Below, piece by piece: positions 39,262 through 49,024 of a stretch of DNA of 64,000 nt. Source of the stretch: Vibrio gazogenes (lineage in GTDB: Bacteria; Pseudomonadota; Gammaproteobacteria; Enterobacterales; Vibrionaceae). The DNA lies in NCBI RefSeq assembly GCF_002196515.1, contig NZ_CP018835.1, forward strand, positions 868,001 to 932,000, written 5' to 3'. The translations under genes were made by a program, and so were the position numbers. Position 1 is the first letter of the stretch. Each line of letters begins with the position of its first letter. A model generated the notes under the pieces. That model saw only the letters and a list, made by a program, of their open reading frames with translations, was not told the origin of the DNA and did no database searches.

Positions 39262-40993
39262 TCACCATCCAATTTTTCACAACCTGAGCAGCGAGTTCCG
39301 GCTCATTAGCAACTAAGGCCCGTACCGCTTTCAGTACATCTTCATCTTTATGTAAGTTCGGTAAGTCAATTGTCGAACCGAACTCGAACAGATCACCGGC
39401 TTCAATATCCTCCCCAATTAGGCTGGTTTCACCATCTGCACCAATCGGGAGTCCATCGGGACCATAAAGTTGGTCTTCATCGTCACTTGCCGCTGGGTTG
39501 ATAAGTTTTTTCATTGCCGGACGAACCAATACCAGAATCACAACAATGATAACCAATGCACTTGCCAGCCAACGAACCCAATCACCAAAGTTCGGGTTTT
39601 CCCAAATCGGTACATCGGTCAACTGTTCCACTTCAGGCTTGGCAAATTGCATACTTAAGACATTTAATAAATCGCCTCGTTGTTCATTATAGCCAATGGC
39701 ACCGATCAGGACCTGACGCACCGCATTCAGTTGACTGTCAGACAAAGGCTTATAGGTGACCTCACCCGTATCCGGATTCACAACCTCACGGTCTTTAATG
39801 GCCACGGAAACGGTCTGACGATTAATCACTCCAGTCTGCTTCCGCTCATGGCTCACAGTCGTGTTCAATTCGTAATTACGCGTTGCTTCTTTATGGACCG
39901 ATCCTTGTCCGAGGGTCGAACCATCTTTCATTTGTGCAACATCTTCCGGGATAGAAGAATCGGCCGGAGGTTGATTACTTAGCGCTCCGGGAACACCTGC
40001 AACAACGTTGGCGTTGTTATAATCTTCAAGCGTGTATTCACTACGGGTCGATGGTTTTTTCGGGTCAAACTGGCGGCTGGTCTGTTCAATCGCACTGAAA
40101 TCCATTTCAACATCGACCTGCGCAGTATATTGCCCCAGCCCGAGAATCGGGATCAGCACTGAATCAATTTTATCTTTGAGTGCCTGCTCTTGCTTACGCT
40201 CTAATTCTTGTTCTTTTCGACGTGCAGTGGATACAGGATCGGCAGAGCCGGAGTTAAGCAGACGCCCATGTTGATCGGTGACCGTAATACGGGTGGTTTT
40301 CATACCAGGGACTGCACTGGCAACCATATCGACTATCGAATCGATTTCTTCCTGTTTCAGATTTGCACCGGTTCTCAGCGTCAAAAAAACCGATGCTGAA
40401 GCTTCTTGATTTTGCCGGACAAACACACTCGATTTAGGCATCGCCAGCAATACACGCGCTTTTCTCACCTGGTTCATGGCTTCAATCGCTTTGGCTAGCT
40501 GGCGCTCGCGGCTCAGTTTTAAGCGCTCAATCTCAAGGCGCTGTGATACGCCGAACCCCATATCCTGTAGCAGAATATCATCACCGGCCTGTTTCTCCTG
40601 ATTCAGACCAGCCCGGGCTAAATCCAGTTTGAGTCCACTGTATTCAGTGACCGGAACCAAGATCGTATTGCCATCGAGTTTATATTCTTTTTTGCTCTGA
40701 TCGAGATAATCCAGAATCGGGATTAATTCCTCGGTATCATAGGCTCCCAATGGACGCATTTCCGGTTCTTTCACCCAGAAAAACAGCATCATGATCAAAG
40801 CGACACAAATAGAGATAGAAAGGACAAGCACGACCTGACGAATTAAGTCCAAATCACCGACGGCAAAATCGAACCGAGATGAACTTTTCTCATCCAAATC
40901 AGGGTCTTGATGATCAACGGGCAAATCCGTGTCCGCGGAAAGTGCCCCACCGTCGCTTAAAGTCAGGTCTGTCGATTGGTTATCTTCGGCCAC
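39251..40993 (-). CDS. fliF: Flagellar MS-ring protein FliF
   Basis: MS-ring subunit. The 580 residues have two TM helices (about 48-72 and 473-492), ring-building motifs between them (PVTEYSGLKLDLARAGLNQE, LAKAIEAMNQVRKARVLLAM), and a C-terminal FliG-binding tail ending LVANEPELAAQVVKNWMVND. Confidence 0.97.
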   Translation of the reverse strand: MAEDNQSTDLTLSDGGALSADTDLPVDHQDPDLDEKSSSRFDFAVGDLDLIRQVVLVLSISICVALIMMLFFWVKEPEMRPLGAYDTEELIPILDYLDQSKKEYKLDGNTILVPVTEYSGLKLDLARAGLNQEKQAGDDILLQDMGFGVSQRLEIERLKLSRERQLAKAIEAMNQVRKARVLLAMPKSSVFVRQNQEASASVFLTLRTGANLKQEEIDSIVDMVASAVPGMKTTRITVTDQHGRLLNSGSADPVSTARRKEQELERKQEQALKDKIDSVLIPILGLGQYTAQVDVEMDFSAIEQTSRQFDPKKPSTRSEYTLEDYNNANVVAGVPGALSNQPPADSSIPEDVAQMKDGSTLGQGSVHKEATRNYELNTTVSHERKQTGVINRQTVSVAIKDREVVNPDTGEVTYKPLSDSQLNAVRQVLIGAIGYNEQRGDLLNVLSMQFAKPEVEQLTDVPIWENPNFGDWVRWLASALVIIVVILVLVRPAMKKLINPAASDDEDQLYGPDGLPIGADGETSLIGEDIEAGDLFEFGSTIDLPNLHKDEDVLKAVRALVANEPELAAQVVKNWMVNDG

Positions 40994-41038
40994 GTTGCTT
41001 ACCTACAATACTTCAAAATTGATACCGAAACGTCAAAG

Positions 41039-41350
41039 TTAAACCGGCATGTTCATCAGTTCTTTATAAGCATCAACGAGCTTATTCCGAACCTGTACGG
41101 TCGCATCAAATGCAACACTTGCTTTATTTCTTGCAATCATCACATCGGACAAGGACACGCCTTCATCACCCCGATCAAAGCGTGTTTGCAAATTACTGGA
41201 TGCCTTTTGTAACCCATTCACATTATTAATCGCTGTATTGAGCAGCTCACCAAAGTCAGCACTCACTGACTGTCCGGTTGGTGCCGCTGATTTACCACTG
41301 GCTTCCTGTATCATTGACTGCATTTCAGTCTGTAATCCATCTAGTCTCAT
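41039..41350 (-). CDS. fliE: Flagellar hook-basal body protein FliE
   Basis: Links the MS ring to the rod. The 103 residues have the conserved C-terminus [20 protein letters not shown] followed by [14 protein letters not shown]. It is the first gene of the fliEFGHIJ run, preceded by a very good sigma-54 promoter. Confidence 0.95.
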   Translation of the reverse strand: MRLDGLQTEMQSMIQEASGKSAAPTGQSVSADFGELLNTAINNVNGLQKASSNLQTRFDRGDEGVSLSDVMIARNKASVAFDATVQVRNKLVDAYKELMNMPV

Positions 41351-41406
41351 AAGTTCCCCCGATAGCCAAATCTTTGACTCGTATAACCGTTGCTTAACTC
41401 TTATCC

Positions 41407-41422
41407 AGCAATTAGTGTGCCA
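41407..41422 (-). promoter_or_regulatory. Sigma-54 promoter of fliE
   Basis: The minus strand reads TGGCACACTAATTGCT, nearly the full TGGCACG-N4-TTGCW consensus, with GG-N10-GC spacing, about 57 bp before the fliE ATG. Expected activator: FlrC. Confidence 0.8.
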
Positions 41423-41437
41423 TTTGATAAATGATAT

Positions 41438-42865
41438 TTATCCGGGAATATCAATCCCTGCATCTCTCATCTTCGCCAGCTTATAGCGCAAGGTTCTCGG
41501 ACTAATCCCCAACCGCTCTGCCATCTCTTTCCGCCGCCCTTTACAGGCGATCAGGGTCTCCAGAATAATGGAATATTCCTGATCGCGAAGCTCTCCACCC
41601 AAATCAGAAATACTTGACTGATGGCTACTCATCTCACTATGAGCCACTGTTTTGACAGTCGGTGGTTCAACCGGTTGTGATGTTGGGCGCGGCTGATCAT
41701 TTTCAACTAATTTTTGTAAACTGCCGGCATCTTTCCAATCGACCCCTTCCAAGAGGATATGTTCTTCGTCGATATTGCCATTTTCACTCAAAATCAAAGC
41801 TCTCTGAATGACATTATCCAGTTCACGTACGTTACCGGGCCACGGATAAGAGAGTAGTTTTTCAATTGCGGATGTTGCGATCTGGGGCATTGCAATGCCC
41901 AGTTTTTTACAGTGACGTTCAACCAGATGCTGCGCCAAAGGTTTGATGTCATCCTGACGCTCTCGCAGCGCTGGCCATGAAATTGGGAAAACGTTCAAGC
42001 GATAGTATAAATCTTCACGAAATTCACCTTCCTGAACATAGCTTTTTAAATCGCGGTTACTGGTCGCAAGCACTCTGACATCCAACTGAATACTTTTACG
42101 ACTTCCCAGCCGTTCTACTTCTCTTTCCTGTAGCACCCGCAACAACTTCGCCTGAAGGTTCAAATCCATTTCACTGATTTCATCGAGTAGAATGGTCCCG
42201 CCTTGTGCTTGTTCAAATTTTCCGGGACAAGCTTGGATAGCACCGGTGAAAGCCCCTTTCTCATAACCAAACAGAGTCGCTTCCAACATATTATCCGGTA
42301 TCGCAGCACAATTGATCGCGATAAAAGGACCATCTTTACGCAATGACGCATTGTGAATGTAGCGAGACATCACCTCTTTTCCGGAACCACTCGGCCCGAG
42401 AATCATGACATTTGCATCGGTTTTAGCGACTTTCTCTGCTAAAGCGAGTAATTTGACACTTTTCTCATCAGCAACAACCGCATCGCCATTGTCATCAGAT
42501 TTAACCGGTGCATAACGGCTAACCATATTCAGCAACACTTCGGGTGCGAATGGTTTCGCCATATAATCAATGGCACCCTCTTTCATCGCTGCAACGGCAT
42601 CTTCAATATTGGCATAGGCTGTCATGAGTAGTACGGGAAGATTCGGCCAATGCTGTTTGATATTTCTCAACAGTGCCAAACCACCCATACCCGCCATTTG
42701 CACATCAGAGACCACGATATCAACGCTCTCTGATTTTAACTTTACCAGTGCTTCTTCAGCACAATCTGCTTCGACCCATTCATAACCGGCCAGAGCTAAG
42801 GTATCCACCAATGCCTCGCGCAAACCTTCATCATCTTCAACAATTAATACTTTGCTCTGAGCCAT
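41438..42865 (-). CDS. flrC: Sigma-54 flagellar response regulator FlrC
   Basis: NtrC-family activator of class III flagellar genes. The 475 residues have a receiver domain with the phosphoacceptor Asp54 in DIVVSDVQMAGM, an AAA+ domain with Walker A LGPSGSGKEV and the sigma-54 contact GAFTGA ([16 protein letters not shown]), and a Fis-type HTH at the C-terminus (KEMAERLGISPRTLRYKLAK). It begins 2 bp after flrB. Confidence 0.96.
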   Translation of the reverse strand: MAQSKVLIVEDDEGLREALVDTLALAGYEWVEADCAEEALVKLKSESVDIVVSDVQMAGMGGLALLRNIKQHWPNLPVLLMTAYANIEDAVAAMKEGAIDYMAKPFAPEVLLNMVSRYAPVKSDDNGDAVVADEKSVKLLALAEKVAKTDANVMILGPSGSGKEVMSRYIHNASLRKDGPFIAINCAAIPDNMLEATLFGYEKGAFTGAIQACPGKFEQAQGGTILLDEISEMDLNLQAKLLRVLQEREVERLGSRKSIQLDVRVLATSNRDLKSYVQEGEFREDLYYRLNVFPISWPALRERQDDIKPLAQHLVERHCKKLGIAMPQIATSAIEKLLSYPWPGNVRELDNVIQRALILSENGNIDEEHILLEGVDWKDAGSLQKLVENDQPRPTSQPVEPPTVKTVAHSEMSSHQSSISDLGGELRDQEYSIILETLIACKGRRKEMAERLGISPRTLRYKLAKMRDAGIDIPG

Positions 42866-42867
42866 GA

Positions 42868-43920
42868 TTACTCTCCTGTCTCTGAATTCTTATGAGAAAC
42901 CGTCCGCTCCAGAGGAAGACACATCGTAAAACATGCCCCATCCCCTTCTTCAGAAATCAAGTCTAGATGTCCATCGTGTGCACGACAAACCATCTGAACA
43001 ACCGCAAGCCCTAACCCCGTGCCCTGAGAACGCGTGGTGAAAAAAGGCTCCATAATTTTATTTTGCATTTCAGCAGCAATTCCCGGCCCGTTATCCTGTA
43101 CAGAAATCTTCAACATGTCCTGGACCGGTCGGAAGAACACATCAATCTGAGCACCTTTGCCACTATTCTGAATCGCATTCAGCACCAAATTACTCAACGC
43201 TGAGGCAATTGCATTTGGGTTTCCCAGCAAAGCTGTCTCCGGATGTTCAATTTCCTGCCCGTAGTCGATCTGATGACTGTGTATCGCTGTTTCGACCATC
43301 GGATAAAATTCCTGAACTAACTCATCCAGTGTAAAGGGTTTGACGACTTTATTGTCGCCCCCCTTGGCAAATAACAGCATGTCATTGACCTGTTTATCCA
43401 GATCATGCAACCGATCCATCAATTTCGTTTGAAAACGTTCACGTGTTGCAACCGGTAACTGAGGCGCAGCAAGATTAGATGCATACAGCATCGCACTCGA
43501 TAAAGGGGTACGAACCTGGTGTGCCAATGATGCAACCATTCGGCCCAGTGAAGATAGCCGCTGTAAATCACTCACTCGCGCCTGGAGCAAACGAGTTTCG
43601 GTTAAATCGGTAATGAGGATCAGTTGACCGGTTGACGAGGCTGAAATCGCAAGCCGCACTTTTCTGCCATTGCGTAGCGAAATTTCGTGTCCATCATCTT
43701 CTTTGGGTGCAAAAGCAGACTGAATCACCGCGTACCAGCGCTCACCGACTAATGGAATTTCCAGCAGTCGCACCGCCTCAGGATTCGCCTCACGGACAAT
43801 GCCCTGCGTATCCAGCAAAATAACGCCGGCAGGCATGACATCCAGTACCTGTTTGTATCGTTCAACCTGATCTTCTATCGAATCGAGATGAGAAAGCTGT
43901 TGCGCCTGAGATTCTTGCAT
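42868..43920 (-). CDS. flrB: Flagellar sensor histidine kinase FlrB
   Basis: Cytoplasmic NtrB-like kinase that phosphorylates FlrC. The 350 residues have a PAS domain (about 20-105, LDVMPAGVILLDTQGIVREA), DHp His134 in MVASLAHQVRTPLSSAMLYA, and the ATPase N/G boxes NLVLNAIQNSGKGA, DNGPGIAAEM and GTGLGLAVVQM. No TM segment is present. It is preceded by a sigma-54 promoter. Confidence 0.95.
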   Translation of the reverse strand: MQESQAQQLSHLDSIEDQVERYKQVLDVMPAGVILLDTQGIVREANPEAVRLLEIPLVGERWYAVIQSAFAPKEDDGHEISLRNGRKVRLAISASSTGQLILITDLTETRLLQARVSDLQRLSSLGRMVASLAHQVRTPLSSAMLYASNLAAPQLPVATRERFQTKLMDRLHDLDKQVNDMLLFAKGGDNKVVKPFTLDELVQEFYPMVETAIHSHQIDYGQEIEHPETALLGNPNAIASALSNLVLNAIQNSGKGAQIDVFFRPVQDMLKISVQDNGPGIAAEMQNKIMEPFFTTRSQGTGLGLAVVQMVCRAHDGHLDLISEEGDGACFTMCLPLERTVSHKNSETGE

Positions 43921-43959
43921 AATCGTTTTCTGTTCTGTAAAAACAACAATAGTCTGAAA

Positions 43960-43975
43960 AGCAAAAAGCGTTCCA
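43960..43975 (-). promoter_or_regulatory. Sigma-54 promoter of flrBC
   Basis: The minus strand reads TGGAACGCTTTTTGCT: TGG-N9-TTGC with GG-N10-GC spacing, 40 bp upstream of flrB. This matches the known class II, FlrA-dependent control of flrBC in V. cholerae. Confidence 0.75.
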
Positions 43976-44053
43976 GACTATTTTCTATATAAAATTCAAG
44001 TTATTACATCAACAGAAAAATATAATGACAATATATTGACTATTTTCTGACGT

Positions 44054-45523
44054 TTAACGGTTCATATTATATTTTTTCATTTTTTCAACCAGCGTCGTTC
44101 TGCGCATCCCTAACATGTCTGCAGCACGGGCAACAACACCATCTTGAGCATCCAAGGCTTGATTAATCAGATTGACTTCAAGCTCTGCCAATAATTCCTT
44201 TAGATTGACGCCTTCAGGTGGCAAAGATTGAGGTGCATTGACATGGTTCATCAACTCTTGCTCAACATCACTCAATTGAAAATCCTCGGAAAAAATGTCT
44301 GCCAAGACATCCCGTTCCTGCTCTTCAATACTACTGTAACGGCTCGCCTCTGGTTGAAATTCCGGGATATCGCTATAGCGATATTTGGTTGGTAGGTGAT
44401 TGACATCAATCAAACTATTTGGATAGAGGATGATCATTCGTTCAACCAGATTTGCCAACTCCCGAACATTTCCCGGCCAACTATGTTCCATCAGCGACTG
44501 AATTGCTCTCGGCGTAAAGCAGATAGGCGAAGCACCTTCAGATTCCATGCGCGTCAGCAGTTCCTGAATTAACAAAGGAATATCGTCTTTACGATCTTTC
44601 AACGCAGGCATTTCAATCGGAAAAACATTCAATCGGTAATAGAGGTCTTCGCGGAATAATTCCTTATCAATCATCGATTCCAGATTGCGATGTGTTGCTG
44701 CAATGACACGCACATTGACTTTAATCGTGGTATTACCACCAACCCGTTCAAAACAGCGTTCTTGCAACACTCGCAGCAACTTCACCTGCATTGCCATTGG
44801 CATATCGCCAATTTCATCCAGAAATAAGGTTCCGCCTTCTGCCAGTTCAAACCGACCTTTACGCGCCGTCAGTGCACCGGTAAATGCACCTTTTTCATGT
44901 CCGAAAAGTTCACTTTCCAATAAATCGGCAGGGATCGCACCACAGTTAATCGGCACAAAAGGGCCGTTACGTCGCGGTGAATGATAATGGACATTGCGGG
45001 CTACAACTTCTTTTCCGGTTCCGGATTCACCAAGAATCAGCACATTCGCATCCGTTCCTGAAACTTGCTCAATTAGATGACGGACTTCTTGAACACCGGA
45101 ACTCTGCCCGACTAGACTTCTGAACAACGTTGTTTTACGCCCGGAAGTAAATACAGAAATGCCTTTGCGCCCCAGAAAATCCTTACAATGCCGCAGCGCT
45201 TCAGCCAGTTGAGGATAATTAAGCGGCAAATCAAGTTCGCCAACATAATTAGAGAATGGTTCCAGAGAATAAGGCTGTTGAGCCATCATCAACAGAGGGA
45301 TATGAGTGAGATCCTGTAAACGTGTCTGCACTGTCTCGGGCAGATGTCCGCTTTGTAATGAACCGAGCAGACAACCAGCCCATACGTCAGACCAATCAAT
45401 CTGTTCAAATTGAGACGATTCGATTACCTCGCAAGGTTCACCGACAAAATCCAAAATAATATTGATTTGCTGACGAATTGCAGGATTATCCTCAATCACG
45501 AGCAGTTTCGCTAAACCTTGCAT
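44054..45523 (-). CDS. flrA: Master flagellar regulator FlrA (sigma-54 activator)
   Basis: Top-level activator of the polar-flagellum hierarchy. The 489 residues have an N-terminal receiver-like (FleQ) domain starting [20 protein letters not shown] that lacks the expected phosphoacceptor Asp ([10 protein letters not shown] at that strand). The AAA+ domain has [20 protein letters not shown] and the GAFTGA motif in [17 protein letters not shown] Fis-type HTH ends [19 protein letters not shown]. In V. cholerae, c-di-GMP binds FlrA and blocks it; the same is expected here. It has its own upstream region (45524-45651), where no confident promoter was picked. Confidence 0.95.
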   Translation of the reverse strand: MQGLAKLLVIEDNPAIRQQINIILDFVGEPCEVIESSQFEQIDWSDVWAGCLLGSLQSGHLPETVQTRLQDLTHIPLLMMAQQPYSLEPFSNYVGELDLPLNYPQLAEALRHCKDFLGRKGISVFTSGRKTTLFRSLVGQSSGVQEVRHLIEQVSGTDANVLILGESGTGKEVVARNVHYHSPRRNGPFVPINCGAIPADLLESELFGHEKGAFTGALTARKGRFELAEGGTLFLDEIGDMPMAMQVKLLRVLQERCFERVGGNTTIKVNVRVIAATHRNLESMIDKELFREDLYYRLNVFPIEMPALKDRKDDIPLLIQELLTRMESEGASPICFTPRAIQSLMEHSWPGNVRELANLVERMIILYPNSLIDVNHLPTKYRYSDIPEFQPEASRYSSIEEQERDVLADIFSEDFQLSDVEQELMNHVNAPQSLPPEGVNLKELLAELEVNLINQALDAQDGVVARAADMLGMRRTTLVEKMKKYNMNR

Positions 45524-45651
45524 AGGTAAGTATATTTGCCTTCATCCATTAGGTTATTGTTGCCGTTGAATTTCTATATTAACCCTGTGAGATATGGTTT
45601 ACTCTATTTATCTCTAGATAAACATAGACAAAAACTCAAACGACCAGCAAC

Positions 45652-45682
45652 AAAAAAGCCACTAATCTATAGTGATAGTGGC
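45652..45682 (-). terminator. fliS terminator
   Basis: The stem GCCACTA/TAGTGGC is followed by six Ts on the minus strand, 83 bp after the fliS stop. It separates the flaG-fliD-flaI-fliS transcript from flrA. Confidence 0.8.
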
Positions 45683-45764
45683 CTCTATTCTATTGAATTC
45701 AAAAAATATGGCAATACGAAGACGACACTCAATCATCGATTGAGTGAGATGCTTCCAATAAAAC

Positions 45765-46175
45765 CTATGCACCCACTTCAGACGACGTGAGATGATGGTA
45801 CTCTGAAGGTATCTGATCCCAAGCCGATTTTATTTCTCGAATAATATCAATTACATCATCAAGCAGCTCAGGTTCATTAAGGTGGTTTGCCTGTGTGATC
45901 TGAGTAATCACAAATTCGTAAAGCTGGTCTAGGTTTCTGGCAATGTCCCCACCATCTTCCATCGACAAGCAACTCCGTAGACTGATAATGATGTCTAATG
46001 CTTTACCTAAACGCTCACCTTTGACAGGAATATTGCCTTGCATCATCGCTGCTTTGCCCTGTATCAGTCGCTCAATCGCTCCGGCCATCAGCATCTGTAC
46101 GACTTTATGTGGTGAGGCAGCACTGAGCTGGCTGTCCACTGATACTTTTTTGTAAGCCTGTAAAGAACCACGCAT
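45765..46175 (-). CDS. fliS: Flagellin export chaperone FliS
   Basis: Binds the C-terminus of flagellin in the cytosol before export. The 136 residues form a helical bundle with AYKKVSVDSQLSAASPHKVV, QMLMAGAIERLIQGKAAMMQ and KALDIIISLRSCLSMEDGGD. It follows flaI by 12 bp. Confidence 0.95.
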   Translation of the reverse strand: MRGSLQAYKKVSVDSQLSAASPHKVVQMLMAGAIERLIQGKAAMMQGNIPVKGERLGKALDIIISLRSCLSMEDGGDIARNLDQLYEFVITQITQANHLNEPELLDDVIDIIREIKSAWDQIPSEYHHLTSSEVGA

Positions 46176-46187
46176 AGTCTTCCTCTT

Positions 46188-46493
46188 TCATAAAAACTTC
46201 TTGTACTGCTGAACAGATTTATTCCCATACCGGTACTTTTTCAGTGAATGACCGATACCTGATGTTTTCAGTTGCATCTCTTCAACAAGTCGTTGGGTAC
46301 GTTCGATTGCACACTGCCACGGCTCTGAACGTGAGAATTGTTGATTTTCTGACGCTTCCTGAACCAATACCTGCAATATCTGATCCCTTTTATCGACTAA
46401 TCGGTGAATAACTTCAGTGTTTATTTCTTCTTCCTGAAGTTGCTCACTAATTTCGTGATCAAGATCACTTAGTTGATTCAGTTGCTCATCCAT
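46188..46493 (-). CDS. flaI: Flagellar protein FlaI (FliT-position protein)
   Basis: A small Vibrio polar-flagellum protein encoded between fliD and fliS, the place where enterics have fliT. The 101 residues are acidic and helical (MDEQLNQLSDLDHEISEQLQ through VIHRLVDKRDQILQVLVQEA) with a basic C-terminus. A FliD chaperone role like FliT is inferred from position. It overlaps fliD by 8 nt. Confidence 0.85.
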   Translation of the reverse strand: MDEQLNQLSDLDHEISEQLQEEEINTEVIHRLVDKRDQILQVLVQEASENQQFSRSEPWQCAIERTQRLVEEMQLKTSGIGHSLKKYRYGNKSVQQYKKFL

Positions 46494-48486
46494 TTGACGA
46501 ACCTAATGCGTTCATCATCCCTGACAACTGGCTTTGCATCTTACTTGTGGCATCCTGCATCGCCAGAAATTTATCATGAGTTCGCTGTTCTAATGTATTC
46601 ATCCGGCGATCCAGTGCCTCTTGGTCACCGTCCAAACGACGATTCTGTTCAACCATACTCTTTTCTCGAGTACGCAAAGACCCCGTGACACCCGTCATCC
46701 CTTGAATCGCATCTTCAACTCTTTTGGCAAAGCCATCTCGGCCACCAAAAAACTCACCGAGCTTATTAAAATTGTTGTTCAGTTGTCGGGTCAGCATATC
46801 TTCGTTAATTTCCAATGTGCCTTGCCGGGTCGTTGTAATGCCAAACTCCGTGAGTGTTTTCAAATTTTCAGGCGCTTGTTTGATCTGAGAAGAAAAAACC
46901 CGTTTCAACCGAGAGTCTGCATTACGGACAACACTGTCCCCAGCGAGAGGACCGGCTTGTCCTGTCTTTGGATCCACATTTGATAGCTCTTTCGACAACT
47001 GGTAAAACTGATTGTATGCATTGACGAATTTGTGAATATCATCTTTGACCGTATCCCGGTCATACTCAATGTCAATTTCTGCCGGTGGCTGGTTGGCCTT
47101 GGTCTTTCCTTTGACCTTTAAATCAACACCATCAATCGCATTCTCAATAATGTTGTTATTGCTCGACAGCGTCGCAACCCCATCCAACATAACTTTGGCA
47201 TCCTGGGCAGACTGAACTTCTGACATCCCTTGATAGGCATCAAACGCGTTCTGAGCAGCTTGCAGTTCAGATTGTACTTTTTCTACTTTTTCGATGTAAG
47301 CCCGCTCTTCTGGCGATAATTTTGCGCGTTCCTGTGCTTTCGCTTCCTCTGGCGTCATTTGACCAGAGCGAACGGCTGCCTCGATATCCGCTTCTTCCTG
47401 CGCTAACTTTTTCTGCAGTTTATCTTGAGCTTCTTTAGGCGTTACATACGAATCATATAATGTCCCTGATGCGGTGTTTGACCATCCGGGCACATCGGAA
47501 GACTTCTCAATCGCACTTTGATCCAGTTCCGGTTGCGGCTCCTGATAAGAGTCTAATAATGTCCCGGATGCGGTTTCCGACCATCCGGGAATGCGATCTT
47601 CAGGACGGACATAATCTTGCGCTTTTTTCGCGGCCTCTGCGGCTGCACTGGCAGCAGTGTCAGATAACTCGCTCGTTGCAGAAGTGTCGGGTTGTACTTT
47701 TTCAGCAGCCTGGCGGATCTCATCCGCGACAGACTGATCAACGGCTCGGGCTGCCGTTTCTAATTTTTCTGCAACTTTCCCTGCAATTTTTTGCTGCTCT
47801 GGTGTGAGCGGTGTAATGAGTTGTTGCGCCTGGGAACGTGCTTTTTCTAAATCTTTAACACGTTGCTCCAGCGTTTTATATTCCAGTTTTTTTAAGCTAC
47901 TACCATTGGGCGCATCTGCACCTATCTGAATTTTGTTCTCTTGACCGGATTGGTTTGAAGCAATGATGAGACGAGGACCGTCGATATCATTAATCACAGA
48001 GGCACGAACCCCTGGATTGCCCTTCGCAGCATTGATGCCGTTGACGACATCTTTTAGGCGCGAATCTGATTGAATATCAACGGTAAAACGACGGTTGCCG
48101 AGTGAAATATGCAGCTTACCCGGCCCAAATTTTTCATCTTCCGCAAAAACGTTAGATGCAACTTTATGGCTTTGGGCAAGCTGCAACACATCGATAGCGT
48201 ATCTTCCTGCGATGGCATCCGTTGTCGCTGTCGCTGAAACGACATTTTCATTGGTCGTATCAACTTTTCGCAATGCAAACGCTTTTTCTTGGCGAAAATC
48301 TGCCATCAGCGCTTTCATTGTATCCAACGACTCTCTGAGTCGGCCGTAGGCACTAATACTGGCATTATTTTGTGTCCGCTGACTATCGATCCGTTGCTGC
48401 TTGGGAACACGCTCCGAATCGACAATCTTACGAACCATGGAATTAATATCCATGCCAGAATTCATCCCTAACGGGCCCAGACTCAT
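46486..48486 (-). CDS. fliD: Flagellar filament cap protein FliD (HAP2)
   Basis: Distal cap that helps flagellin polymerise. The 666 residues have a FliD N-domain (MSLGPLGMNSGMDINSMVRK) and a C-domain with KLGEFFGGRDGFAKRVEDAI. Between them lies a long Ala/Glu/Gln-rich coiled insertion (about 200-410). Within the insertion is a duplicated motif PGWSxTASGTLxDSY at about 300-314 and 333-347. The protein is much longer than E. coli FliD (468), as is usual for Vibrio. Confidence 0.95.
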   Translation of the reverse strand: MSLGPLGMNSGMDINSMVRKIVDSERVPKQQRIDSQRTQNNASISAYGRLRESLDTMKALMADFRQEKAFALRKVDTTNENVVSATATTDAIAGRYAIDVLQLAQSHKVASNVFAEDEKFGPGKLHISLGNRRFTVDIQSDSRLKDVVNGINAAKGNPGVRASVINDIDGPRLIIASNQSGQENKIQIGADAPNGSSLKKLEYKTLEQRVKDLEKARSQAQQLITPLTPEQQKIAGKVAEKLETAARAVDQSVADEIRQAAEKVQPDTSATSELSDTAASAAAEAAKKAQDYVRPEDRIPGWSETASGTLLDSYQEPQPELDQSAIEKSSDVPGWSNTASGTLYDSYVTPKEAQDKLQKKLAQEEADIEAAVRSGQMTPEEAKAQERAKLSPEERAYIEKVEKVQSELQAAQNAFDAYQGMSEVQSAQDAKVMLDGVATLSSNNNIIENAIDGVDLKVKGKTKANQPPAEIDIEYDRDTVKDDIHKFVNAYNQFYQLSKELSNVDPKTGQAGPLAGDSVVRNADSRLKRVFSSQIKQAPENLKTLTEFGITTTRQGTLEINEDMLTRQLNNNFNKLGEFFGGRDGFAKRVEDAIQGMTGVTGSLRTREKSMVEQNRRLDGDQEALDRRMNTLEQRTHDKFLAMQDATSKMQSQLSGMMNALGSSNG

Positions 48487-48506
48487 CCAATCACCTCAAA
48501 ATAACG

Positions 48507-48950
48507 TTACACTTTGGTCATCAAAAGACCAGATCGATGATCTTGATCTCTGGCCAAGCGTCGCAAGACAACAAGTATCTCTTCTTCCGGAATCTGACGA
48601 ATTACATCACCTGTGTCGGCTTCATAAATCGTCACCACATCTCGTCCGGACACTTCATCAACTCGAAACGACAATCCTTTATTGAGTGAAGAGACAAATT
48701 CATGCATCTGCTCCATCACTTTGGCTCGCTGTTCTTCGTTAATTCGCTTCCGCTCTTTTGACAGTTTTTCGACTGTCTGAGCGGAATCCGCTTGCCGCTC
48801 TTTCATCTCTTCGGCAAGTTTGTCCATTCGTTCTGCATCGTTATTCACAGAAACACTTCTTGCACTACTACTGTCATTCTCTGAAGCAATTTTAGTGCCA
48901 TTTTGTGAGCCGTAAGGCTGGATGTTCGATGTGTAGGATGAAACTTCCAT
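48507..48950 (-). CDS. flaG: FlaG protein
   Basis: A 147-residue FlaG-family protein affecting filament length in other bacteria. The N-terminus is disordered and charged. The conserved C-terminus reads EFVSSLNKGLSFRVDEVSGR, DVVTIYEADTGDVIRQIPEE and EILVVLRRL. It lies 20 bp upstream of fliD and 74 bp after the first flagellin gene. Confidence 0.93.
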   Translation of the reverse strand: MEVSSYTSNIQPYGSQNGTKIASENDSSSARSVSVNNDAERMDKLAEEMKERQADSAQTVEKLSKERKRINEEQRAKVMEQMHEFVSSLNKGLSFRVDEVSGRDVVTIYEADTGDVIRQIPEEEILVVLRRLARDQDHRSGLLMTKV

Positions 48951-49024
48951 AACAATCTCCCTTCCACCTCATTGGGTTCAAATCATCAGACTACTTTGAC
49001 CCCAAGCTCAAAATAGTCCGTTGA

